Shown: positions 1 through 5,263 of the stretch, piece after piece
Layout: every line of letters starts with the position of its first letter
How positions within the stretch are numbered: position 1 is the first letter of the stretch
DNA from: Bacteroides sp.
GTDB lineage: Bacteria; Bacteroidota; Bacteroidia; Bacteroidales; Bacteroidaceae
Direction: 5' to 3'
Length of the DNA stretch: 5,263 bases
Assembly (NCBI GenBank): GCA_017556595.1
Contig: JAFYML010000274.1
Location: 1 to 5,263 of the forward strand
The notes under the pieces: model-generated
The model's input: the letters and a program-made list of their open reading frames with translations, nothing else
What the model was told of the DNA's origin: nothing
Databases searched by the model: none
Translations under genes and position numbers: made by a program

Positions 1-573
1 GTTTTCATCAAAGGGAAACCTGCTAAAAAAGAGTATCGGAAATACAATATAAAGAGTGTTGAAGGGCCTGACGACTATGCTTCAATGAAAGAGGTTGTAG
101 GACGCAAATATAAACGCGCTATCGAAGAGAAAACGCCCCTACCCGACCTGATTATTACCGATGGCGGAAAAGGGCAAATGAGCAGCGTAAAAGAGATTTT
201 AGAGGCATTGGGATTGAATATTCCTATTGCCGGATTAGCAAAAGATGGGAAACATCGCACATCGGAACTGCTTTATGGCTATCCACCACAAGTGATAGGC
301 ATCAAACAAAACTCATCACTATTTCAATTACTAACAAAAATTCAGGATGAGGTACACCGTTATGCCATCACATTCCACCGCGACAAGCGTAGTAAACGGC
401 AAGTGGCATCCGAACTCGATAGCATAAAAGGCATTGGAGAAAAGACAAAAGCAACACTACTTAAAGCGTTCAAAAGCGTAAAACGAATTAAAGAAGCCAG
501 CATTGAACAACTATCGGAAACTATTGGCGAAGCAAAAGCACGAATTATCAGCAATTATTTCCACACAAAATAA
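1..573 (+). CDS. uvrC: UvrABC system protein C, C-terminal part (5' end outside window)
   Basis: Last 190 codons of excinuclease subunit C, which makes the incisions on both sides of a bulky DNA lesion after UvrA and UvrB have marked it. The reading frame is open from base 1, and the family is usually about 600 residues, so about two thirds is missing. Seen: the EGPDDYASM stretch at codons 21-29, typical of the start of the RNase H-like endonuclease domain; ITDGGKGQ at codons 52-59, whose Asp at codon 54 matches a catalytic Asp of the family; and [12 protein letters not shown] at codons 116-127, whose His at codon 119 matches the catalytic His. The other catalytic Asp would lie upstream of the window. 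A tandem helix-hairpin-helix DNA-binding region fills about codons 137-187 (first hairpin IKGIGEKTK; the second is degenerate, around TIGEAKA). The stop TAA is 25 bases before dtd, with no terminator between. Identification is very secure. Confidence 0.97.
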   Translation, partial: VFIKGKPAKKEYRKYNIKSVEGPDDYASMKEVVGRKYKRAIEEKTPLPDLIITDGGKGQMSSVKEILEALGLNIPIAGLAKDGKHRTSELLYGYPPQVIGIKQNSSLFQLLTKIQDEVHRYAITFHRDKRSKRQVASELDSIKGIGEKTKATLLKAFKSVKRIKEASIEQLSETIGEAKARIISNYFHTK

Positions 574-574
574 T

Positions 575-582
575 TATCTTTG
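575..582 (+). promoter_or_regulatory. Putative Bacteroidota-type -7 promoter box for dtd-mazG-deoC
   Basis: TATCTTTG matches the Bacteroidota -7 consensus TAnnTTTG at every fixed position and begins two bases after the uvrC stop codon. A start of transcription some 5-8 bases downstream would give a leader of only about 10 bases before the dtd ATG at 599. No good TTTG -33 element is visible at the usual distance, only an AT-rich stretch near 554-560. The box would allow dtd, mazG and deoC to be transcribed independently of uvrC. Read-through from uvrC remains possible because there is no terminator. Confidence 0.55.
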
Positions 583-598
583 CAAAAACTATTAGAAA

Positions 599-1051
599 AT
601 GAGAGTATTGATTCAACGAACAAAGCATGCTTCAGTAACCATCGAAGGAAGATGTAAATCGGCAATAAAACAAGGATTATTAGTATTGGTTGGCATCGAA
701 GATAGCGATGGAAAGGAGGATATTGAATGGCTTTGCAAGAAAATAGTGAACCTACGTATATTCGACGATGAAAACGGAGTAATGAACCGGTCGGTGATTG
801 ACATAGATGGCGAAATACTTGTGGTTAGCCAATTTACACTACATGCATCTACCAAAAAAGGGAATAGGCCAAGCTACATCCGTGCATCGAAGCCGGAAAT
901 AGCCATTCCACTATACGAAACATTCTGCAAAGAATTAAGCCAATCGCTTGGCAAAGAGGTGGGAACCGGTGAATTTGGTGCTGATATGAAGGTTGAGTTA
1001 TTAAACGATGGGCCAGTAACCATCTGGATGGATACTAAAAACAAGGAGTAA
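599..1051 (+). CDS. dtd: D-aminoacyl-tRNA deacylase
   Basis: Cytoplasmic editing enzyme that hydrolyses the ester between a D-amino acid (D-Tyr and others) or mischarged glycine and tRNA, so that D-residues are kept out of proteins. The 150-residue length fits the family (about 145-150). Seen: the N-terminal MRVLIQR strand; the SQFTL motif at residues 77-81, with Thr80 at the position of the conserved active-site Thr; a basic GNRPSY segment at 88-93; and the C-terminal NDGPVT motif at 136-141, which carries the Gly-cisPro pair that enforces chirality in bacterial DTD. The fold is a homodimer with the active site at the interface. The first ATG, 25 bases after the uvrC stop, gives the canonical N-terminus, so the start is secure. 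The leader has no clear Shine-Dalgarno sequence, as is usual in Bacteroidota. The stop overlaps the next start by one base, which suggests coupled translation. Confidence 0.97.
   Translation: MRVLIQRTKHASVTIEGRCKSAIKQGLLVLVGIEDSDGKEDIEWLCKKIVNLRIFDDENGVMNRSVIDIDGEILVVSQFTLHASTKKGNRPSYIRASKPEIAIPLYETFCKELSQSLGKEVGTGEFGADMKVELLNDGPVTIWMDTKNKE
1043..1048 (+). promoter_or_regulatory. AAGGAG Shine-Dalgarno-like sequence at the dtd/mazG junction
   Basis: AAGGAG sits inside the last two codons of dtd, only two bases before the ATG at 1051. It is the only good Shine-Dalgarno match next to a start codon in this window. The spacing is shorter than the usual 5-9 bases, and the TAATG stop-start overlap suggests that ribosomes finishing dtd restart on the next gene. 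The match may simply be a chance Lys-Glu codon pair. Confidence 0.3.
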
Positions 1052-1401
1052 TGGAAAAGCAAATTACCATCAACGAGGCCCAACAAATGGTGGATGCCTG
1101 GATAAAACAATATGGAGTAAGATACTTCAGCGAATTGACGAATATGGCCGTATTGACCGAAGAGGTGGGAGAATTAGCGCGAGTAATCGCAAGAACCTTC
1201 GGTGATCAATCGTTTAAGCAAGGAGAAAACCATGATTTAAGCGATGAAATGGCCGATATTTTATGGGTATTGATTTGTTTAGCCAATCAAACAGGAGTGG
1301 ATTTGAACAAAGCATTCTTAAAAACAATTGAGAAAAAAACTGATAGAGATAAATACAGACATATAAACAACCCTAAACTGAATGAGCATGGAAACAAATG
1401 A
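1051..1401 (+). CDS. MazG-type nucleoside triphosphate pyrophosphohydrolase (single domain)
   Basis: Small all-alpha NTP pyrophosphatase predicted to cleave NTPs or dNTPs to the monophosphate and pyrophosphate, probably removing non-canonical or excess nucleotides. Seen: the MazG metal-binding signature EExxE...ExxD, as Glu37, Glu38, Glu41 (EEVGE) and Glu66, Asp69 (DEMAD), separated by a basic stretch with ARTFGD. A hydrophobic helix (ILWVLICLANQ) and a C-terminal KKTDRDKYRH segment follow. At 116 residues it is a single-domain protein, closer to YpjD-like or dimeric dUTPase-superfamily MazG than to the two-domain E. coli MazG of about 260 residues. The substrate cannot be told from sequence. 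Its ATG overlaps the dtd stop by one base, and its 3' end overlaps the likely deoC start. The position between an editing enzyme and a deoxyribose catabolic gene fits a house-cleaning role, by inference. Confidence 0.9.
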   Translation: MEKQITINEAQQMVDAWIKQYGVRYFSELTNMAVLTEEVGELARVIARTFGDQSFKQGENHDLSDEMADILWVLICLANQTGVDLNKAFLKTIEKKTDRDKYRHINNPKLNEHGNK

Positions 1402-2290
1402 AATGACTCAAAACAAGTACAATGCCACATTGGCTAAGTACAACACCAAACTGAATGATAATGATGTAGCAGCACAGGTATCTGCCATCATTGATTCGAA
1501 AGTGGCTGAAAACAATACATTGGATGTGAAGAAATTCCTCTTCAATTGCATTGATTTGACAACGCTAAACACTACGGATAGCGATGAAAGCGTAATGAAA
1601 TTTACGCAAAACGTCAACCGATTCGAAGAATCATACCCTGATTTAAAGAACGTGGCGGCCATCTGTGTCTATCCATGTTTTGCCGAAATCGTGAAAGATA
1701 CACTTGAAGTGGAAGACGTAAATATTGCTTGTGTATCGGCAGGATTCCCTTCATCGCAAACATTCATTGAAGTAAAGGTGGCCGAAACCGCTATGGCTAT
1801 TTTGGATGGTGCTGATGAGATTGACATTGTTATCTCTGTAGGTAAATTCTTGAGTGGCGATTACGAAACAATGTGCGATGAAATCGCCGAAATCAAGGCT
1901 ACATGCAAAGAAAAACACTTGAAAGTGATTTTGGAAACAGGTGCTTTACAATCGGCAGAAAACATTAAAAAAGCATCTATCTTGTCAATGTATGCAGGAG
2001 CCGATTTCATTAAGACATCTACCGGCAAGCAACAACCTGCTGCTACACCAGAAGCTGCCTATGTAATGTGTCAAGCCATCAAGGAATATTACGAACAAAC
2101 AGGCGTCAAAGTAGGTTTCAAACCAGCTGGTGGAATTAATTGCGTTAACGATGCTCTTATCTACTATACTATTGTAAAAGAGGTATTGGGAGATGAATGG
2201 CTAACCAACAAACTTTTCCGCTTAGGTACTAGCCGATTGGCCAACCTTCTTCTGTCGGAAATCGTAGGAGAAGATTTGAAATTCTTCTAA
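1382..2290 (+). CDS. deoC: Deoxyribose-phosphate aldolase (class I)
   Basis: Cytoplasmic Schiff-base aldolase that splits 2-deoxyribose 5-phosphate into acetaldehyde and glyceraldehyde 3-phosphate, feeding deoxynucleoside breakdown into glycolysis. Seen, numbered from the ATG at 1382: IDLTTLN at 57-63; GADEIDIV at 143-150, with Asp148 at the position of the proton-relay Asp; FIKTSTGK at 209-216, with Lys211 as the predicted Schiff-base lysine; GFKPAGGI at 246-252 with the second active-site lysine, Lys248; and a phosphate-binding-like GTSRL at 282-286. The protein is about 302 residues against about 259 in E. coli, because of an extended N-terminus (about 50 residues before the conserved core) as in related Bacteroidota proteins. 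The start is uncertain: ATGs at 1382, 1388 and 1403 are all in frame without a clear Shine-Dalgarno sequence. The one at 1403 would remove the overlap with mazG, starting just after its TGA. The TAA stop is followed by a strong terminator hairpin. Confidence 0.96.
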   Translation: MSMETNEMTQNKYNATLAKYNTKLNDNDVAAQVSAIIDSKVAENNTLDVKKFLFNCIDLTTLNTTDSDESVMKFTQNVNRFEESYPDLKNVAAICVYPCFAEIVKDTLEVEDVNIACVSAGFPSSQTFIEVKVAETAMAILDGADEIDIVISVGKFLSGDYETMCDEIAEIKATCKEKHLKVILETGALQSAENIKKASILSMYAGADFIKTSTGKQQPAATPEAAYVMCQAIKEYYEQTGVKVGFKPAGGINCVNDALIYYTIVKEVLGDEWLTNKLFRLGTSRLANLLLSEIVGEDLKFF

Positions 2291-2300
2291 AAAAGAACAC

Positions 2301-2334
2301 AAAAAAGCGAGACACTTAAGTGCCTCGCTTTTTT
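2301..2334. terminator. Bidirectional rho-independent terminator between deoC and the polyprenyl synthase
   Basis: Six A (2301-2306), then GCGAG (2307-2311) pairing with CTCGC (2324-2328), then six T (2329-2334). The stem continues past one A/C mismatch (2312 and 2323) into the palindrome CACTTAAGTG (2313-2322), which can extend the hairpin. The T-tract serves deoC on the plus strand, and the A-tract is a U-tract for the convergent gene on the minus strand. It starts 10 bases after the deoC stop. Its right end overlaps the TAA of the minus-strand gene (2335-2333). Confidence 0.93.
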
Positions 2335-3307
2335 ATTTATTACGCTGAATTACATAATCTAAATAGGTGGTGATTGCCGATTTCACTTCATCGTTAGGAT
2401 AATCATTGAGCAATGTTAATACTTGCTTTCGGTAATCTTCCATCACACTTATGGCATATTCTATGCCATGATTATTCTTCGTAAATTCGACTAACCAACT
2501 GATTTCATCTTTTGATGCTTCACCCTGTTTCACCTTCAAAGCAATGCGCTTAGCTTCTTCATCACCCGTTGTATTTAATGCGTGAAGCACAGGCAAAGTC
2601 AATTTGCCTTCGAGCATGTCATTACCTGATGGCTTACCGGTTTCGAAGTTTTGGAAATAATCGAAAATGTCATCTCTTATTTGGAAGCAAATACCAATGT
2701 ATTCACCAATAAGTGCCGCATTTTTTGCCATTTCATCGGATATTCCAGCCGAGAAAGCGCCTGCTTTTGCGCACGAAATAAATAAAACAGCCGTCTTCTT
2801 CTTTATGATTTCAAAATACACCTCTTCCGAGAAATTTTGATTGTCCACGTTAGAAAGTTGCAACAACTCGCCATCGGCCAAATCTTTTCCTAAAGAAGAA
2901 ATAATAGAGATAATATCCAAATTGGATGTCATTGCCGCTTGCGCCAAAGAGGTAGCTAACAAATAATCGCCCGATAAGACGGCCACCTTATTATTAAATT
3001 GCGCATTCACCGATGGCTGACCGCGTCGCATCATACTTTCGTCCACCACATCATCGTGCAGTAGGCTTGCCGTATGCAATAGTTCCAAAGCTACGGCAGA
3101 GTGAAGCGAAGCATCTGTAACCTTACCATGAAGTTTGGCGAAAAGAAGTACCAAAATGGGCCGCATCTGTTTGCCGCGTTTACGGAAAACATACTCAGCA
3201 ACACTATTCAGCAACGGATTTGTGCTAGTTAGTGAAGACTCAAACATCCGATTGAAGGCTTCAAGTTCAGTCAGAATAGGTTGTTTTATGTGCGACAAAT
3301 AATCCAT
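2333..3307 (-). CDS. Trans-polyprenyl diphosphate synthase, long-chain type (IspB-like)
   Basis: Condenses isopentenyl diphosphate units onto an allylic primer to make an all-trans polyprenyl diphosphate. In Bacteroidota the expected use is the menaquinone side chain, attached at the membrane. The 324 residues fit the family. Seen: GKQMRP at 45-50 (substrate binding); the first Asp-rich motif DDVVD at 85-89, followed by RRGQPS; GDYLL at 113-117; KKTAVLF at 170-176; the second Asp-rich motif DDIFD at 212-216 within FQIRDDIFDYF; and GND with EGKLTLP at 228-239. The fifth residue before the first Asp-rich motif is Ala80. A small residue there is known to let chains grow beyond the C15-C20 limit set by an aromatic residue, so a C30 or longer product is inferred. 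The exact length cannot be read, hence no gene symbol. The leader lacks a Shine-Dalgarno sequence. The gene faces deoC and diverges from polA, so it appears to be monocistronic. Confidence 0.95.
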   Translation of the reverse strand: MDYLSHIKQPILTELEAFNRMFESSLTSTNPLLNSVAEYVFRKRGKQMRPILVLLFAKLHGKVTDASLHSAVALELLHTASLLHDDVVDESMMRRGQPSVNAQFNNKVAVLSGDYLLATSLAQAAMTSNLDIISIISSLGKDLADGELLQLSNVDNQNFSEEVYFEIIKKKTAVLFISCAKAGAFSAGISDEMAKNAALIGEYIGICFQIRDDIFDYFQNFETGKPSGNDMLEGKLTLPVLHALNTTGDEEAKRIALKVKQGEASKDEISWLVEFTKNNHGIEYAISVMEDYRKQVLTLLNDYPNDEVKSAITTYLDYVIQRNK

Positions 3308-3324
3308 AATCTTGATTTTCGCAA

Positions 3325-3332
3325 CAAATTTA
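3325..3332 (-). promoter_or_regulatory. Putative -7 promoter box for the polyprenyl synthase gene
   Basis: Read on the minus strand this is TAAATTTG, a full match to the Bacteroidota -7 consensus TAnnTTTG. It ends 17 bases before the ATG (3307), almost the same spacing as the box before dtd (16 bases). A TTG lies on the same strand 9 bases upstream, too close for a standard -33 element, so the upstream half is not well supported. The whole region is AT-rich, which raises the chance of random matches. Confidence 0.5.
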
Positions 3333-3363
3333 ATAATAAAACAATTAATAGCGCATTTTTTTG

Positions 3364-3371
3364 TACTTTTA
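3364..3371 (+). promoter_or_regulatory. Possible -7 promoter box for polA
   Basis: TACTTTTA matches the Bacteroidota -7 consensus TAnnTTTG except for the last base, and lies 24 bases before the polA ATG at 3396. No clear -33 TTTG is visible at the right distance. It is the best candidate on the plus strand in the 88-base divergent region (3308-3395), but the support is modest. Confidence 0.35.
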
Positions 3372-3395
3372 CCCGGAAAAAATCAAAAATAATCG

Positions 3396-5263
3396 ATGAA
3401 AACAACTCATAAACTGTTTCTGCTCGACGCATACGCACTAATTTACCGAGCATATTACGCGTTAATACGCAATCCACGCATCAACTCGAAAGGGTTCAAC
3501 ACATCGGCCATTTTAGGTTTTGTAAATACCTTGGAAGAAGTGCTTAAAAAGGAGAACCCCACACATATCGGTGTGGCTTTCGATCCTGCAGGACCAACCT
3601 TCCGCCACGAAGCATTCGAAGCATACAAAGCACAACGCGAGGAAACACCCGAGGATATTCGTCGCAGTGTACCCATTATCAAAGAAATTATACGTGCCTA
3701 TCGAATACCTATTTTAGAGGTAGCAGGTTTTGAAGCCGATGACGTAATCGGCACACTTGCGACACAGGCCAACCAACAAGGTATCACTACCTACATGATG
3801 ACACCCGACAAAGATTATGGTCAGTTGGTAAAAGAGAATGTATATATGTACCGCCCTAAGCATAGTGGCGGTTTCGAGGTAATGGGCATAGAGGAAGTGA
3901 AAGCTAAGTTCGATATCCAAAACACAGATCAAGTGATCGACATGCTTGGATTGATGGGCGATAGTTCGGACAACATACCCGGATGTCCTGGCGTTGGAGA
4001 AAAAACTGCTCAAAAACTCGTGAGCGAATTCGGAAGTATTGAAAATCTTCTTGAGCACACCGACCAACTGAAAGGCGCGCTGAAAAAGAAAGTGGAAGAA
4101 AATAAAGAGATGATTCTTTTCTCTAAATTTCTTGCCACTATTAAAACGGACGTTCCCATCAGTTTAGACTTGGATAGTTTGAAACGTGAAGATCCGAACG
4201 AAGAAGAACTTCGCCGACTCTTTGAAGAGTTAGAGTTTCGTTCGCTCATCGAGCGCGTACTGAAAAAATCGTCGCCTACTCCCCCACCCACTCAACAACC
4301 CGACCTTTTTGCCGGAACGCTGTTTGCACAACCTACTACCACCACTAACGAAAAAAATGGTGCCATTCAAGGCGATTTGTTTGCGTTTTTTGCGGCCGAC
4401 GGGCAAGATTCTTCGGAAAATCGAAACCTAAAGAGCTTAAAAAACACGAAGGTTGACTATCAATTGCTTGATAATAAGGAGAAAAGAGAGGAAATATTTC
4501 AAAAAATCAGTACAACGAGATTTTTAGCGTTTGATACAGAAACAACCAACATTGAGCCAATGAACGCCGAATTGGTGGGAATCAGTTTGAGCGACGCCGA
4601 AAATCGAGCTTACTACATTCCAATACCTGCCGAACGAGCAGAAGCGTTAAAAATTGTAAATGAATTGCGTCCTATCCTCGAAAATGAAAAAATAGAGAAG
4701 ATTGGACAAAATATCAAGTACGACATGATTGTATTGAAAAATTATGGAGTGAACGTAAAAGGTCCATTGTTCGACACAATGCTTGCCCATTACGTTCTTC
4801 AACCAGAATTGCGACACAACTTGGACTACTTGGCCGAAATCTATTTGCAATACCAAACCATCCATATTGATGAACTGATTGGCAATCGAGGTAAAGACCA
4901 AAAAAACATGCGCGACCTCCTACCCCAACAAATTTACGAATATGCATGCGAGGATGCCGATGTTGCTTTGAAACTGAAAAACATTCTTGCCAAAGAATTG
5001 AAAGAACAAGGGTTGGAAAAACTCTTCTACGAAATAGAGATGCCATTAGTACCCGTACTTGTTGCACTCGAGTGCAATGGTGTACGAATTGATACCGGCT
5101 CATTGCAACAATCGTCCGTACAACTTACCGCCCGCTTACAAGAAATTGAACAAGAAATATATACTTCAGCTGGCGAAACCTTTAACATCAGTTCGCCTAA
5201 ACAAGTGGGTGATATACTCTTTGGAAAACTGCGCCTGATAGAGAAACCAAAGAAAACAAAAAC
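3396..5263 (+). CDS. polA: DNA polymerase I, N-terminal 622 residues (3' end outside window)
   Basis: Repair and Okazaki-fragment polymerase that removes RNA primers and fills excision gaps. The frame is open from the ATG at 3396 to the window edge with no frameshift. The 5' nuclease (FEN-like) domain covers residues 1 to about 290. Acidic metal ligands are seen at Asp11, Asp63, Glu113, Asp115, Asp116, Asp138, Asp140, Asp189 and Asp192, followed by the helix-hairpin-helix GCPGVGEKTAQKL (196-208). A Pro/Thr-rich linker spans about 292-350. The DEDDy 3'-5' exonuclease domain (about 352-540) is intact: DTE at 380-382, NIKYD at 439-443 and YACED at 516-520. Unlike Taq or Bacillus Pol I, proofreading is therefore expected. 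From about 545 the polymerase domain begins (EMPLVPVL, NGVRID, FNISSPKQVGDILF) and is cut off; about 300 more residues are expected. The leader is A-rich with no Shine-Dalgarno sequence. The gene is divergent from the polyprenyl synthase. Confidence 0.97.
   Translation, partial: MKTTHKLFLLDAYALIYRAYYALIRNPRINSKGFNTSAILGFVNTLEEVLKKENPTHIGVAFDPAGPTFRHEAFEAYKAQREETPEDIRRSVPIIKEIIRAYRIPILEVAGFEADDVIGTLATQANQQGITTYMMTPDKDYGQLVKENVYMYRPKHSGGFEVMGIEEVKAKFDIQNTDQVIDMLGLMGDSSDNIPGCPGVGEKTAQKLVSEFGSIENLLEHTDQLKGALKKKVEENKEMILFSKFLATIKTDVPISLDLDSLKREDPNEEELRRLFEELEFRSLIERVLKKSSPTPPPTQQPDLFAGTLFAQPTTTTNEKNGAIQGDLFAFFAADGQDSSENRNLKSLKNTKVDYQLLDNKEKREEIFQKISTTRFLAFDTETTNIEPMNAELVGISLSDAENRAYYIPIPAERAEALKIVNELRPILENEKIEKIGQNIKYDMIVLKNYGVNVKGPLFDTMLAHYVLQPELRHNLDYLAEIYLQYQTIHIDELIGNRGKDQKNMRDLLPQQIYEYACEDADVALKLKNILAKELKEQGLEKLFYEIEMPLVPVLVALECNGVRIDTGSLQQSSVQLTARLQEIEQEIYTSAGETFNISSPKQVGDILFGKLRLIEKPKKTK
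4296..4382 (+). other. Two QxDLF motifs in the PolA interdomain linker (possible sliding-clamp binding sites)
   Basis: Within polA, QPDLF (residues 301-305, bases 4296-4310) and QGDLF (residues 325-329, bases 4368-4382) lie in a low-complexity stretch rich in Pro, Thr, Gln and Ala, between the 5' nuclease and exonuclease domains. Both are followed by a small hydrophobic residue (FAG, FAF). The bacterial clamp-binding pentapeptide has the consensus QL[SD]LF with tolerated changes at position 2, and is typically placed in flexible linkers or tails. Both copies keep Gln, Asp, Leu and Phe. The repeat is seen directly; binding to DnaN is inferred. Confidence 0.55.

Noticed and set aside
1..84. A separate start for a short protein at the internal ATG at 85.
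   Set aside because: The frame is open upstream to base 1 and the upstream codons encode conserved UvrC residues, so the ATG is internal to uvrC.
613..1110. Minus-strand open frames opposite dtd (613-855 and 874-1110).
   Set aside because: Antisense to a clear dtd gene, with no family resemblance.
3311..3386. Imperfect inverted repeat of a GAAAATCAA-like stretch near both ends of the divergent region, considered as a shared operator.
   Set aside because: The copies differ by an inserted base and consist mostly of A and T, so chance is a sufficient explanation.
3286..3477. Minus-strand open frame of 63 codons spanning the polyprenyl synthase start, the divergent region and the polA start.
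   Set aside because: It covers both gene starts and the likely promoters, and its sequence looks like random translation of AT-rich DNA.
4269..4445. The Pro/Thr-rich linker of PolA considered as a sign of frameshift or gene fusion.
   Set aside because: The frame is continuous, both flanking domains are complete, and a variable linker at this point is normal in Pol I.
3455..5103. Several open frames on the minus strand opposite polA (at 3455-3682, 3714-4067, 4010-4291, 4647-4901, 4714-5103).
   Set aside because: They lie wholly opposite a continuous, well-conserved polA frame, overlap one another, and show no recognisable domain or start signal.

Overview
The window looks like a piece of a Bacteroidota chromosome, most probably order Bacteroidales. 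The reasons are the protein sequences (UvrC tail, DeoC and PolA read like Bacteroidales versions), an AT-leaning composition, start codons mostly without a convincing Shine-Dalgarno sequence but with A-rich leaders, and upstream boxes matching the Bacteroidota -7 consensus TAnnTTTG. No mobile element, CRISPR array, tRNA, rRNA or sign of recent transfer is visible. All genes are of housekeeping type and coding density is very high.

Layout. On the plus strand, positions 1-2290 hold a tight gene series: the 3' end of uvrC (nucleotide excision repair), dtd (D-aminoacyl-tRNA deacylase), a small MazG-type nucleotide pyrophosphohydrolase, and deoC (deoxyribose-phosphate aldolase). dtd and mazG overlap by one base, and mazG and deoC overlap by up to 20 bases depending on the deoC start, so the last three are probably co-transcribed. 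A likely promoter lies just after the uvrC stop. A strong hairpin with an A-tract on one side and a T-tract on the other (2301-2334) closes deoC and also serves the convergent gene. On the minus strand, 3307-2333 encodes a long-chain trans-polyprenyl diphosphate synthase, probably for the menaquinone side chain. An 88-base divergent intergenic region (3308-3395) separates it from polA, which runs off the right edge with 622 codons visible.

How the genes fit together. The left cluster reads as a quality-control set: repair of bulky DNA lesions, removal of D-amino acids from tRNA, hydrolysis of unwanted nucleoside triphosphates, and recycling of deoxyribose 5-phosphate. PolA on the right would fill the gaps left by UvrABC excision. 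This functional link is inference; the two are in separate transcription units.

The window does not show a clearly new system. The most interesting signal is inside PolA. Its disordered-looking linker between the 5' nuclease and the proofreading domain carries two copies of a QxDLF pentapeptide 24 residues apart, which resemble sliding-clamp-binding motifs. The other leads are the terminator that overlaps the stop codon of the polyprenyl synthase, and the closely matched promoter-to-start spacing of dtd and the polyprenyl synthase.
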